Shown: one piece after another, positions 10,150 through 22,261 of the stretch
Numbering within the stretch: position 1 is the first letter of the stretch
Layout: each line of letters begins with the position of its first letter
Assembly (NCBI GenBank): GCA_963277665.1
Contig: OY728152.1
Location: 1,186,446,357-1,186,510,356 of the forward strand
Direction of reading: 5' to 3'
DNA from: Viscum album
Taxonomy: Eukaryota > Streptophyta > Magnoliopsida > Santalales > Viscaceae
DNA length: 64,000 nt
Position numbers and translations under genes: made by a program
The notes under the pieces: model-generated
Database searches by the model: none
Seen by the model: only the letters and a program-made list of their open reading frames with translations
What the model was told of the DNA's origin: nothing

Positions 10150-11125
10150 GATATGATAGAAACAATGAAGATGGCCCAACATGCTACAACAACGGAACTC
10201 CATCGGATTCCTCTGGCACTATGGCCTAGTATTCCCACTCCAACCTCACTAGTAGCATACCACTTGGCTGCTAGAAGAAGCATCCCGCGAACCCCGATAT
10301 CTTCGAGAGGACTCTATGCGATGCTTCCTACTATCCATAGGAGGAACACCAGCTCTGGATGTCAAACTTCCATGGATCATTGCAACAAAATCCCTCAGAT
10401 TGTGCTCAATGATCAGCGCCTGGTTGACGATGGATGATATATAAGTCAACTGGAAGATATTCACCAGGGAACAAATCTCCTGCCTGAGACTGTCCTCAAT
10501 CATCCTATAAAAAAACAACTCATCACCTACTGGAATCAGTGTGAAAAACTACAGCTCAGTGAATCGAGACGAGTACTCCATAACAGAGAGAGTACCCTAC
10601 TGGAGACTCATAAAATCTCGGGCTTGATCGGACCTTAGTGTCTCCAGATATAAGTATTCATATAAGTTTCATAGAATCTCATCCCAAGTCATATCCTGCT
10701 GACACCCTGACCGTGAGATCACCTCCCACCACATCTTGGCGGTGTCCCGGAGCATATAAGTATCCAGCTTTACCCTTTTCTCTGGAGGGATCTCTAGGTA
10801 GTCATATATGGTCAGTGTGGCCTCTATCAATGACTCTGCAGTCTGGGGTCCTCCATCCCCTGAAAAATTAGTAGGATGATGCTGCTGGAAAACCTGCGTC
10901 AACTCAACCATCGACGGGGCAGGAGGCGGCACTCCCTGAATGGTCTGCATCATCCTCAGGAAGTCCTACCTGAACTGCGCATCGGTGCCTGCGATGGGTA
11001 TAACTACTGGTGCCAAGGCTGGCACAGTAGGAGGATCTGTAGGAGGTCCCTGATCGGCCATATCCGGTGTCTGATCACTGTCTAGCTACTGACGTACAAC
11101 CAGAGGACGTCTCAGAGGTATAACT
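10150..11125 (-). pseudogene. gag: Gag, element B, start codon lost
   Basis: Two open blocks carry gag. Block 10953-10669 reads GVPPPAPSMVELTQVFQQHHPTNFSGDGGPQTAESLIEATL and IPPEKRVKLDTYMLRDTAKMWWEV, the classical N-terminal retrotransposon gag domain ending in WW. Block 10518-10249 reads EDSLRQEICSLVNIFQLTYISSIVNQALIIE and runs toward the zinc knuckle. At 10227-10258 the knuckle is destroyed: the second cysteine is a stop and the histidine is asparagine. The codon matching the start of element A gag is ATA (near 11119), so the original start is lost. The frame breaks between the blocks. Confidence 0.85.
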
Positions 11126-12685
11126 ATGATAGATCAAAAGCACGCCGTAGATCAGGATTTACAAAAACTGAAATCACAGGAGTACAAAACGGTAACAGGG
11201 GGAAGAAACAATCAGGTTTTACAAAACACGACTACACGGATTGTATAAAAACTACAAGAAGTGTCTCCTTAAGCCATTAACATGGGCGTGTACCCTTGCC
11301 CGACAGGTCGTGTAACACCCCAAACTATACGGCGTGTTGTTCCCACACACGGCGTGTACTTGAACTCTAAACCCCTGCCCGAGTCTCCTTACACAGCTAA
11401 CCCACATGGTTCAAACTAAGCTCATACTACACTTAATGTTCCCTAGGGACACGACGTGTACTAGAAACTACCTCAGCAACCCGTGTTGTTAGTAACACGA
11501 CTGTCTACACATATGGCCCTCACACGGCGTGTTTCGAACAAATACAGTGTGTATAGGAGAAGGTGACACCATCCCATGTTGTTCGTGACACTGACGGGTA
11601 CCTGGGCAAGACTATATAGCTGCTCCGAAATCAACACGACGTGTCTTAGAGAAGGTCACGCTGAGCCGGGTTGTCCGTGACATGGCCAGGTACCTGGACA
11701 GAACTATACGGCATGTTCCTTTACAACATGGTGTGTTCTACTTGAGCTTCCCCGACCCGTGTTGTTGGTGACACGGCTGAGTACACGGCTCTAAACTACA
11801 CAGAGTGCACCTACTGTACACGACGTGTTCCTCTCGAGATTCACCAGCCCGTGTTGTTAGAGACACAGCTAGGTACATGACTCTAAACTACACGACATGC
11901 ACCTACCGGACATGGCGTGTTCTAGATGATATTATAACAACATTATGTTCCTGCACACACAGTCAGTAACATGTCCTACAAACTACATGGCATGTAACCA
12001 GAAAGTACAAGCCTTGTATTCTGGGTTTTTCAAGGTAGTAACTCAGAAACTGGATAGATGCCCAGAAACACTGAAAACAAGGCAAAGAGGTGCCAAATTC
12101 TGATCTGTGGGGGCTCATACTCCATGTGAATCAAATCTTGGAATCCCCTACAGTCATAGACAAGAGGAAACATGATCATAATACACGAATTTCCTAATCA
12201 AGAGGTCCCATACACCTCATGAAACATAATTTTAAATTCATTTAAACAAATTACAAAACAAAAATCCTCTAACAAAATAGCAGAGATTCTATCAAGAATC
12301 TATCACAACAGCATGCATAATCTACATCAAGTCTATCACAACATCATTCAATCGCTAATGCACCCTAAATTGCATGGAAAGAATTCATGCCATGTGATTT
12401 ATACAAGTGACTATATGATTCATGAGATGGAATACCATCATCTCATCAGGTTGCGATAGAAATAGAACCGTAATATCAAAAAAATTACAGTACAAAGCAT
12501 GTGAATAACTCTAGGTGAAATCATATCAATCGTAAAATATCAAAACCATAAAATTGCAATAAATGAGGTAGTATGGTTTTTCCTTGTACACGAGTTAGCT
12601 ACTCCCAGGCACAAATTATTTCCAAGTACCGAATCCGTCATATCCCTGGCTAAGTCTCCAAAGAGTAATGCAAGAGACAAGAATA
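11126..12685 (-). other. Untranslated leader, element B
   Basis: Noncoding leader collinear with 2670-4234. It holds many ACACGGCGTGT-type palindromes between about 11310 and 12010 and the 92-bp array described separately. The part 12020-12685 is plainer and AT-richer. Confidence 0.65.
11480..11935. repeat. Five tandem units of about 92 bp in leader of element B
   Basis: Units start at about 11480, 11573, 11665, 11756 and 11848 (93, 92, 91, 92 and about 88 bp), each opening with CCCGTGTTGTT or a close variant. Copy number and order match the array at 3025-3485. Confidence 0.82.
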
Positions 12686-12697
12686 CCTCTGATACCA
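12686..12697 (-). other. Primer binding site of element B
   Basis: Minus strand TGGTATCAGAGG, the plant initiator-Met tRNA primer sequence, three bases inside the LTR edge at 12701. The first eleven bases fit the usual TGGTATCAGAG core. Confidence 0.92.
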
Positions 12698-12700
12698 CCT

Positions 12701-14902
12701 TGTAATGTCCCAGTTCCGGAATCTACCCAGAGGTTCCTCGTACCCAGTTGGTCACATGGCCTCAAGTGTGTTTCCCCAAATGCTAGAGGATGCTGACTAG
12801 AAGCCAGGGCCTTTGGTGTGATAGTTGGGAATGTATGCCCTCATTGGTAGAGTACATAGAGGAAGAAAAATGAACATGAAATATTAGAAGCAGTAATATC
12901 CAACAATGTAAATAGTGCAATACTAAATCCACAAACTGGATCACATATGTATATATGAAATGATGCTTGATACATAACCAAAAAAGAAGCCCAAAAAGTC
13001 ACAATGTTGGAAAAATCTACAGTACTAAAAAAAGTACAAAAGAAAAGTAAACAAATCTTTAGCATCACAAGCCAATGCTTGGTCCCATGCCCTCCTACTC
13101 CAAGTAATCAAGTTCCAGAAGTCATAAGGTGCTTTCCCTTGTCTACGCCAGCAACAAAATTGTCTGATTGGGCCCAAAAGAATGGCACAAATAGGGTGTG
13201 AGATTAAATCCCAGTAGGCAACCAGCAGGAGATCTGTGCCTAATAGTCGCTGAGTATATGGCAGGTAAAATTACAATAAGTAGTAAACAGAAACAACAAG
13301 CAGTAGGCACCAAACAGTAAGCAGTAAACAGGATGATACATAGCAGCAATCAATCCACAACCAATCAATAGTAGTGAAACAAACAACTAATAAGATGGAA
13401 ACCCTCTGAGAAGTACTCACATCCATCCCCTCTGGTCATATCCAAGAAGTACCACAACCCTCGGGGATGTGCACTCAGTCTAACCCATCTGGCATGGTCA
13501 TACGAATTTATGAGACTCTCTGGGGAACCTGACTCGGTCAATTAGCCTTATAGTCTAGTGTAGTCAGGGACTCTCTAAGGAAGATCACGCGGTCTAACCC
13601 TCTTAGCCCCAAGGTATAGAGACTCTCTAAGGAAGCTATCTCGATCAATTTCTCCAATAGCCTCAGGTATACCACAGACTCTCTCAGGAATCTCACTCAG
13701 TCAATTCCTCCTCTTGCATGGGAAGGTTCTTAAAAAGATTCAAAAAAAGTAAGAATCTCTGAGGAAGCTCACCCAATCCACCATCCTGAAGCCTATAATA
13801 TCCAAGACTCTCTAGGAGCTCACTCGGTCCACCCCCCGTAGTCTATAATATCTAAGACTCTCTGGGAAGCTCACTCTGTTTATCCCTTATTGTCTATAGC
13901 ACCAGGTTCTCTCAGCCCCGTGCCAGTCAGTGCAGAATAATTCTATAAGGCCAAAGTACACCTATAGAGATACTTGGCTAAACAAAGTACACCTATAGAG
14001 ATACTTAGTTAAACATTCTACGAGGAAACAAGCATGTATTGTGTTTCACATGAACCTATAACCATAAGGCATGAAAACAGGTGTAGCAGCCAAAGGTAAA
14101 CGAGACCCAATTGTCGTAAATAGAAAAATGAAAGGTAAAAATGCATCCAATCACAACAAATTATCCTCTAACATGGTAAATTTACATCTACACAAGCATA
14201 AAATCAAGGTAGGAAAACAATGATGGAAAAACGGTAACACAGAATACCCCGTTCATGGGTATCAATTGATATTTTCACATAAAACTCTGAGACATTGAAC
14301 AGTAAGGCACAAACCACCTACTTCATTCCTAGGAGATCGATATACATGAACAACGATGAATGATTCTCCATAGAACATTGTATATCTTAAAAAATGTACA
14401 AAACGTTCAACCATAGATAACATGAGAAGGATGAAGAATTGGTAAACAAGGCTCAAGCAGAAGGGAGAACTCACCCCTGTGCTTCCAACTCAATCAACAG
14501 AGCTCGAATAGGAGAAAGAATGGAGGAAGGGTGGCTCTTGGACGATCCGCAGATTCATGGCGCTCTCGGACAAGCTGGACCTAGAAGAATGTGTTTATGA
14601 TGATGAGGTGTGACCACTGTCCGTTTAGTGAAAAAAAGAAAATTACACGGTGTGTATTTTTAAAGTACACAGCGTGTAGTGGGTGTTTCCATACTCCTCC
14701 AAAATCGGTCTCCACGACACCTCTACACACCGTGTGTGTGGCCCAGAAATGGCCAGCACACAGCTTTGAGTGGGAAAAGATTATAAGGCGTGTACTCAGA
14801 AAGTACATGGCGTGTACTTAAAAAATTTACAGAAACACCATTTTTCTCAAAAACATCAGAAAAAGGAAAAACATACATGGAATGAAGATCAGGGTTATTA
14901 CA
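12701..14902 (-). repeat. 5' LTR of element B
   Basis: 2202 bp, TG...CA ends intact on both sides (TGTAATGTCCC at 12701, ATTACA at 14902). It is the partner of 4250-6453 and holds the same seven-unit array at 13514-13917, the 31-bp duplication at about 13951-14012, and the ACACGGCGTGT cluster at about 14643-14818. The U3 side lies at high coordinates. Beyond 14902 the sequence changes character. Confidence 0.93.
13514..13917. repeat. Seven-unit tandem array in 5' LTR of element B
   Basis: GACTCTCTGGGG-type units matching those at 5063-5455 in number, order and in the long fourth unit (with GGGAAGGTTCTTAAAAAG). This shows that array length has been stable since the LTRs were identical. Confidence 0.87.
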
Positions 14903-14950
14903 AAATGTAAGAGGTGTGAAAGTAGAAAATAGTGAAAAGATGTAAATGAA

Positions 14951-15300
14951 TCATAGTTGGGTGTGTCACCAATGTGAATCACTTACGCGACTCACTAATT
15001 CCACACACTGACTCAACATGCCGACTCACCTCATGAATTCCACTCACTGACGATACTCGCTGACACCACTCACAAACATGATCTATTTATAATGAGTCAT
15101 TGATGAGACCCACCAATGTGACTGACTGATATCGAGTTACCGACATGAACAATCGTTTAAAAATATATACAATGAGTCACTAGTGCGATATACTTACAAT
15201 GAGTCTCTAAAGTGACCTACTGATATGGATTCAACGACACGACCCACCAAAATGACCTATCAACGTGACCAACTGATGCCACCTATTGATACCACCTATA
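14951..15300. repeat. Irregular GACTCAC/GACCCACC short-motif array
   Basis: About 350 bp dominated by short words such as CGACTCAC, CACTGACTCA, CCACTCACTGACG, GAGTCA, GACCCACCAATGTGAC and GTGACC, recurring every 10-25 bases without a strict period. It lies just outside the LTR of element B and is much less AT-rich than the following kilobase. Most likely an old decayed minisatellite; no coding frame. Confidence 0.55.
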
Positions 15301-16416
15301 ATATGAAAAATATATTTTTGGAAAACTCTGGAAATAAGTTACTATACCTTCCCTAAACACATCGAACACAATATACTCACAAAGAAATTGATTGGAGGGA
15401 TCTATGTAATTACAAAAATATATTAAAATTATATCAAAGATTAATATTTAGTGATCTATGATTTTATAAATTTTATTCCCAATGTTTCTAAAAAACATCC
15501 TATGGTTCCAACATTTGTTTCCCCTACTAGAGTTGCTCAAATATGGTGTCTAATTTATTACATTTTAATATGTTTTAGGTAATCACATCCTAAATTACTG
15601 AATATTGTTTTATTCTCGGTATATTAGATTAATTCATGAAAATAACATTACATTTTAAAACACATATTGAAATAAAAATATTGAGAATTTCATTATCCAC
15701 ACTACTGTAACCTAACATATAAATAAGAAAAAACAACCACATATACTAGGAAAAATATATCAAAATAATGTTCATATATCCGTTTCTTAGTATTGGTAAT
15801 CAAACAATGGAATCTATGATTGAATAAGTTGCAATCTTAATTTCAAGGTAAACAACTAAGTCTCAATACATTTAATCAATAGCGTAATAGAAAATGGATG
15901 GAATAACAATGATTAAATAATAAAATATTAATAATAAAACATCAGGAATATATAATAATATATATTCAAAATAATAAAATAATCATAATGAATATAAATA
16001 ACCAAATTCATAATGATGAATTTTAAATGATAGAAATATATATCATTTCATTGGGATCCTATGATAAGAAATCTAATACTATCTAGGTCATGTTTCACTA
16101 AATCAATACAAATGGGAAATTACGTGTCAAAAATTAATCTATATTATCTCATGAGATATATCAATACATCGACGAGTTATTACGGGCCCCATAGATTTCT
16201 TAAGAAGTTTAATGAATCCCTCATATTAAAGGGGTCAAAAATAATTCACAAAAAAAATTTTTAATGAGATTACGGAATATAAAAGCAGATAATATTTAAA
16301 TATTTATAATTTTAGTTATCATGACATAATTATCATATTTTTTCATCAATCATATGTGTTAAAACCAATCATGAAAGATGGTTTTGAGATATTATGTCTA
16401 TTATGCACAAGGAAAC
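15301..16416. other. AT-rich intergenic stretch, no gene seen
   Basis: Strongly AT-rich sequence with many short A and T runs and simple TA-rich words. The only open frame is 67 codons (16061-16264, plus) with no recognisable motif. It is the target DNA into which element C inserted. Confidence 0.7.
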
Positions 16417-16421
16417 TGTAG
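16417..16421. repeat. Target site duplication of element C, left copy
   Basis: TGTAG directly before the LTR edge at 16422; the second copy is at 25817-25821. Five bases is the normal length for Ty3/gypsy. Confidence 0.8.
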
Positions 16422-18595
16422 TGTAATTACCCGCCAATTCTCATTGGCTTGAGAGTACAACGAGTCATTACTAGGCCTTAAGAGTCATCCCCAAGATGCC
16501 AACGGCTGGAAATAAATGCTGAAAGGTTTAAAATACATGTTTGGGGGAAGATTTACCCTTTAGGAAATAACCATTAATCTAACCAAGCATAACCATAGAT
16601 TCCCTATATAATGCATGGACAAATGAAAGACCAAATGATGCATTACCAAAAGAGAACTGAGCTATTCTACAAACCATTACATAACCAACAAAATATCAGA
16701 GTACCAAGAGGAAGAATAAACAATAGAAACAAAACAATCCCAGACATAGTCCATGCCTCCTCACCGAGCTCCATGCGCCAAGCACCACCACATCTCCCAA
16801 GCATCACCACGAACCACTAGTAATGAGATACCTTACCTTTAACTGTGTATCAGAATAAGACATTTGAAAAATCACAAAAGTTCCAAATTAGGGGTGAGTA
16901 TAAAACTTATAGGTTTTCTCCGACGACTTCCCTACTCAGGTCACTACGATAGAAGAGTTAGAAACAATTATATAAAAACAGTTGATATAAAACATATCTT
17001 CAGAGGCAGTTTATAACTAAATATAAACAAGTTTCCAAAACCATTCATAACTGAAAGTTTCCAACAGAAATTGAAACCAGTTTCCCAACAAGACATATTA
17101 ATAAAAAAATTACCAATCAAGCTTTAGAAAAATTTCACAAAATCCGTTTTTGGCATACCCAACCATTTCACAACCCGTGAAATCAACCATGCATGCTTCG
17201 TTATGACAGTTCCATACTCATGAGCGGTTTCTCATCGATATACCAAGTCGTCACAAGGTAATTGTTTCCCATGTGAAATTACACATTTGGAACTGAGCAC
17301 AAGGTCATATTTCAACCAAGCTTCGTACTTAAAAGTATCATGTTCCATTAAACATTTGGCACCGAGCACAAGGACCTATTTCAACAAATCATCATATATC
17401 CAACATGAACACACACCACACATTCACAAAAATCATACCAAAACCATCCTTTCAATAAAACACCATTTATTGAAAAATATTTCCATCAAAACCATCTCTG
17501 TTCAAAAAATTCAAACCATTTCAATAAAACCGTACTTTTATTGAAAACCAAAGAATGAACCAAATTCTTCAAGCCATTTAAATACCAAACCATTTCAAAA
17601 AAGCACCCCATTTTATTGAAAAACCATCTTTCATCAAACCATTTACCATTCCAGCAAATCCATAATTTAAAATCAATATTCTAAATTCATGAATCCAAAT
17701 AACATTGCACAACTATTTACCAAGATTTCACAATTTCATCAAAACCATAAATCCTCACTAAAGAAGACTTATTCCATTCTTTGTACAATAAATTTCATTA
17801 AAGGAACACAATTTTGAAACCAATTCAATCAATTATAACAGGAGGAGTTGAGAGTGAAGCCTCCTACCTCAACGGTTTTGATGAAAACCCTAACGGTCAG
17901 AAAACGCTCAAGAAACTCGGGTCGATTCACCATGGATCCTACTTAGATCTCTTCTACTAACACAACCAAGACCATATCCCATCATATATGGAATCCACAC
18001 TCTCAGATATACCCATAACGGCCATATATCTATGAAACCGAGAGAAGAATAGATGTAGATCTAAGAAGATCTCAGAAACCAAACAAGAATGTTCACATAC
18101 CTCAAGAATACGGCTTCGATTCCCCATGAGAAACCTTCATATCACCTCTGGATCGATGGGAGAACCCTCCTTGTCCTTAGGAGAACCAAAATACCACGTT
18201 AGGGCCACTTAGGAGCTTGAAAAAGGCATTTAGAGGCAAAACGTTTGAGATCTAGAATTTAAGGATCTAATATTTATGCCCACATGGTTAGTTCACATAG
18301 TTTGACAAACCGTGCGCTAATCATGCATTAGGTACTGCCTCGGTCACCCTTCTAACATGGTTTGGCTACACGGTTAGAAAAACTATGCACTGACCGTGCA
18401 AAAGATATTGCCTCCAAGACCATCAATGTACTGTCTAGCTGCACAGTTATAGAAACCATGCACTGCCCCTGCGACATCCCCTTTTGTCCAAAAACTCATT
18501 CCAAGATCTCCCCACTCTCCCATTCATCTCCCTTAACATTATTACCATTAAAATCATCATGAAAGGGTTACATTCCTGAAACCTGGTGTATTATA
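16422..18595 (-). repeat. 3' LTR of element C
   Basis: 2174 bp. The low edge is TG (TGTAATTACCCGCC), the high edge abuts the PPT. The start on the minus strand reads TATAATACACC, so the terminal TG has mutated. It has three 73-bp units near its U3 end and a segment of about 70 bp (about 17814-17883) that is missing from the other LTR. The stretch 17400-17800 is rich in words like AAACCATTTCA and AAAACCATC without a strict period. Confidence 0.92.
18283..18480. repeat. Three 73-bp tandem units in 3' LTR of element C
   Basis: Units at 18283-18355, 18356-18428 and 18429 to about 18480 (last one partial), each with CATGGTTNG..CACGGTT, then AAACTATGCAC and a GACCGTGC-like box. The other LTR holds only two units. 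The units lie upstream of the probable promoter, in U3. Confidence 0.85.
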
Positions 18596-18606
18596 TTCTC
18601 CCAACC
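18596..18606 (-). other. Polypurine tract of element C
   Basis: Minus strand GGTTGGGAGAA directly against the 3' LTR. Less pure than that of element B but correctly placed. Confidence 0.6.
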
Positions 18607-18649
18607 ATTGGTCTTTCCGTCCTTAGAATGTAGAAAACCTTCAGCCAAC

Positions 18650-19890
18650 TGAAAGATTTCCGTCCACAGCTCCATTTACTTTTCATGTTCCCATGTCTAT
18701 TCCTCGATATGACCATGTTTTCTTTAAAAACCACACAAGACTGATGATTTTTCCATGCAAGAAATTCTCTTTCTTATCCACAATCTGTACCAAGATGTGT
18801 ATCTTTGAAACATCTGGCTATAGGTCAACGTGATCCCATCTGATCACATGGTCATGATCAGGTTGATACTTTTTTAAATGAGATACATGGAACAAATTAT
18901 GCACCAAAATAAACTGTGGTGGTAATTAAACCAAAATTCCACCTCTCCAACCCATTCCAGTATCTCAAAAGGGCCAATGTATCTTGGAGATAGCTTGACT
19001 GGCTTCCCGAAATGACAATGTCCAAGCCTTGGAGAGATCCTCTTTAAGACATTATCACCCACATCAAACGACAATAGTCTTTGATAGTGATCTGCATAAG
19101 ATTTCTGATGACTCTGAGCCATCTCCATCTTCATTCTAAGAAACTGAATCATTTCCGTTGTTTCTTGGACAAGGTTTGGCCCAACTAGTGATGTTTCACC
19201 AGTTTCCACCCAGCATAGTGGAGAATGACAAGGAAACCCATAAAATTCTTTAAACAGAGCCATGCGTATCGTCGCTTCATAGCTGTTATTGTATGAGAAT
19301 TACACTATGGGTATATGCTCCTCCCATGAGCCACCAAAATCAATTACAAAAGCCTGCAACATATCTTCTAATGTTTATATATTCCGCTCGGATTTCCCAT
19401 TTGTCGAAGGATGATACGCCATGCTCATAGTCAACTGAGTCCCAAGGACTTACTGTAATGATTTTCAAAAACGAGATGTGAACCATGGATCTCAATCTGA
19501 GACTAGAGACACTGGTATACCATGCCTCTTTAACACTTCGTGAATATATATTTTTGAAAGATCTTACACTGTATGGGTTTCAAGAATAGGGATGAAATGA
19601 GCCAACATGGATAGATGATCCACTAACATCAAAATGTCATCGTGTTTCCCGACGTTCTTGGAAGAACTGTAACAAAATCCATCACTATCCGATCACATTT
19701 CTACACTAGAATAGGTAAATATTGTTACATACCAGCTGGTCTCTGATACTATGATTTAACCTACTGACATGTTAAGCTCTGTGAGACGAACTCAGCCACT
19801 TTCCTTTTCATGCCACTCTACCAAAACTGAGCCTTCAATGACTTATACATCTTCTGTGTACCCGAGTGTACAACCCATCTTTAATTGTGG
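18650..19890 (-). pseudogene. pol: Integrase with decayed chromodomain, element C
   Basis: From high to low: zinc region with WVVHSGTQKMYKSLKAQFWW (near 19880-19820); core start CDRIVMDFVTVLPR (near 19700-19660) with the first catalytic aspartate; a badly altered second-aspartate region near 19500; HPSTNGKSERNI (near 19390) with the glutamate kept; then the open block 19263-18874 with FYGFPCHSPLCWVETGETSLVGPNLVQET, the GPY/F motif KLSPRYIGPFEILEWVG; then, in another frame, FHVSHLKKYQPDHDHVI and the chromodomain-like QIVDKKENFLHGKIISLVWFL (near 18770-18710). A stop follows HVDL and others lie in the core. Integration function is lost. Confidence 0.87.
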
Positions 19891-20690
19891 TAATCATGAA
19901 GGAGTTGTTCCTGAAAAACCATAGGTACATCCATCCGATCTCTGAAACACAAAACTGAACCCCCATCATGTTTCCACCCATCAATGGTCTCCCCACGATT
20001 GATGTTTGAAATAACAACCATACATTCTACATCAGATGTTTGTGATTCATTAATAATCTTTACTAAATCAGGAACAAGCATAGCTGAAAATAAAACATCA
20101 ACATCTCCTCGGTTTTCACATTCCACATGCATGTCGGCTAGGACCAACATGAACTTCCATTCATTGGAATCTTCTTTCACCAACTGAGCATATGACTTTC
20201 TACTCAATGCATCCACCACCATATTCCCTTTTCCTTGTGTGTACATCATGCGAAATTCAAACATCTATAGATACTCCATCCATCTTCATTGCCTCAAATT
20301 CAAATCTCGATGTGAGAAAATGTGTTTCATGCTTTTGTGATCCGTAAACACAGTGAATTTCTCAAAAAAGAGATAATGTCTCCATGTTTTCAAATCATGG
20401 ACGACTGCACCTAACTCCATATCATATATTGGGTAATTTTTCTCATGTACCCTTAACTACCTTGATCCATATGGAACCACATGGTCTCCTGGATTGTGAA
20501 CACAACCCAACCCTATTCACAAATCATCAAAATACACCACATAACCTTGTCCCGATTTAGGAAATATCAAGATGTGTGTTGATGTATGAAGAACCTTCAG
20601 TTCCTGGAAATACTTCTGAAATTCTTCTATCCATTGGAATGGAGCATTCTTCTTTGTCATAAATGACATTGGTGACTCTAGTCATGAGAA
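19891..20690 (-). pseudogene. pol: RNase H and linker, element C
   Basis: The open block 20264-19881 begins with MFEFRMMYTQGKGNMVVDALSRKSY, the C-terminal end of Ty3/gypsy RNase H including the last catalytic aspartate (VDALSR), followed by a linker to integrase. The earlier RNase H part lies at about 20690-20265 in other frames: FTDHKSMKH-like sequence near 20345-20310 and a tyrosine-rich region near 20460. Several stops and at least one frameshift. It works, when intact, with the adjoining RT. Confidence 0.8.
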
Positions 20691-21480
20691 ATCACACAAA
20701 AAGGGTCGGTAGTAACCAGCTAGACCAAGAAAACTTTTGAATCTAGAACACATTATTCAGTGGTTGCCAATAGGTAACATCTTTTATTTTTTCCAAACCA
20801 ACAGAAACACTTTTTTAGAAATTACATGGCCAAGGAAACATACTTCCTATATCCAAAAATAACACTTTGATAATTTGTAATACAAATGATGATCTCTCAA
20901 TATTTGTAACATTGTTTCCATGTTCACCTCATGGTCAGCCCTTGGCATTTAATACATTATGATATCATCCATAAACACCACAATAAAAGATTCCAGATAT
21001 CTCTAAAATATCTAATTCATCAAATCCATGAAGACCATTAGGGAATTCATTTGACCAAAAGGCATGACTACATATTCGTAGTGGTCATATCTTATTCTGA
21101 AAGCTGTCGTTGGAATATCCTCCTTCAAACTCGCAATTGGTGATATCCTGGTCGCAAGTCAATCATGGAGAACCACTGAGTTCCCATTAGTTTATCGAAC
21201 AGATCATCAATTCATTTAATTAGATATCTATTCTTTATCATAACTTAGTAAATCTTAAGATAATCAACACACAACTTAAGAGTTCCATCTTCCTTCTTCA
21301 CTAACAACACTAGTGCTTCCCATGGAGAAGTACTTGGTCGAATGAAAGCCCGGCTTTCCAGCACCTCTAATTGCACATTCAATTCTCATAACTCTATTGG
21401 TTCGATCCTATAAGATGGAAGGGAAATAGGACTTGTCCCTTGAAGGAGATCAATCATAAAATCCACTTCTCTTAGAGGTG
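20691..21480 (-). pseudogene. pol: Reverse transcriptase, element C
   Basis: Readable motifs: [33 protein letters not shown] (about 21350-21240), IKNRYLIK with a stop, [26 protein letters not shown] (about 21210-21135), and the catalytic box FMDD at 20964-20975, which is intact, followed by IIMY and a stop. Then a stretch of other frames leads to the thumb. Unlike elements A and B the catalytic aspartates survive, but stops and a frameshift near 21130 prevent a full protein. Confidence 0.87.
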
Positions 21481-22129
21481 GTAACCCTAAGAAGATATTG
21501 GGAAATACATCTGGAAGTTGATCCACCATAGTAGGAAAACTATGTCTCCTGGCCTCTTCTATTGATTCGAATGTCAGCGCTGCTAGTTGGTATGTGATTG
21601 TTCATACCATTTGTGTCAACAAGCTTTGTGCACCATGCATTATCATCCTCTCTCCTCTAAAGAGATGGTTGATGATGTCCTCAGTCGTGAAGCTAATTTT
21701 TCTCCTATTACAGCCAATGTGAGCCTTAAACATTGTCAACCAATCCATACCTAGGATTACATCATAGATATCCACGTCCAACATCATGAAGTCCCATTTT
21801 AACTCATCTCCATCAAAAGTTATAGAAAATTCTCTACACACAATGTCTTGATGTTCTCATTCACCAAGAGGAGTTTTTAGTTTCAAAACAAAAAGCAACA
21901 TTTCTAGTTTTAAAAAAAGCAGATGAACATCACAAGAAGAAATGAAATATTGTGATGCAACAGTATAGAAGAGCACATACAGAACGGTAGAATTCAAAAT
22001 AATTGTACCACTCACCATAGGTGGTCCAGCCTGACCATCGACCATCATCTGCTCAGCTCCATACAATTGCTTCATCGCTGCAGTACTTTCCTTGTTTCCT
22101 TGTTGAAATTTCCCAGGTTGAGGAGTCAT
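21481..22129 (-). pseudogene. pol: Protease and linker, element C
   Basis: The block 22129-21857 ends with TVLYVLFYTVASQYFISS, which aligns with the retropepsin VLFDSGAxxSFIS; the catalytic DSG is replaced by YTV, so the protease is dead. The block 21841-21602 continues with the flap and C-terminal motif VDIYDVILGMDWLTMF and KISFTTED. The linker reads FPTMVDQLPDVFPNIFLGLPPLREVDFMIDLLQG toward RT. The block preceding the protease (QPGKFQQGNKE) is the post-knuckle gag spacer. Confidence 0.82.
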
Positions 22130-22261
22130 GGTATTTTGAGTATCACAATTGCCATCTCTGTTATGCTCACGAGACAGAATCTACTATCCTATTCATGTCG
22201 AAGCATACGATGCTTGCGACGCCTAAGAATTGTCCCAAGCACCCGACCTAGGAACACTGTG

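Larger units (their letters stand above)
4250..14902 (-). mobile_element. Ty3/gypsy chromovirus B, full length
   Basis: 10.65-kb element on the minus strand: 5' LTR 12701-14902, PBS 12686-12697, leader, gag, protease, RT, RNase H, integrase with chromodomain, PPT 6454-6468 and 3' LTR 4250-6453. Domain order and chromodomain mark a chromovirus; Tekay/Del-like is the best guess. No target duplication can be seen, because the low side runs straight into element A. The five bases beyond the high side are AAATG. All enzymes carry disabling changes. Confidence 0.92.

Noticed and set aside
14581..14821. Overlapping 75- and 76-codon ORFs on both strands
   Set aside because: Produced by the palindromic ACACGGCGTGT repeats of the LTR, which read similarly on both strands.
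14903..14907. AAATG as a target duplication of the A/B array
   Set aside because: The other flank is outside the window, and the low side of B is element A, so it cannot be tested.
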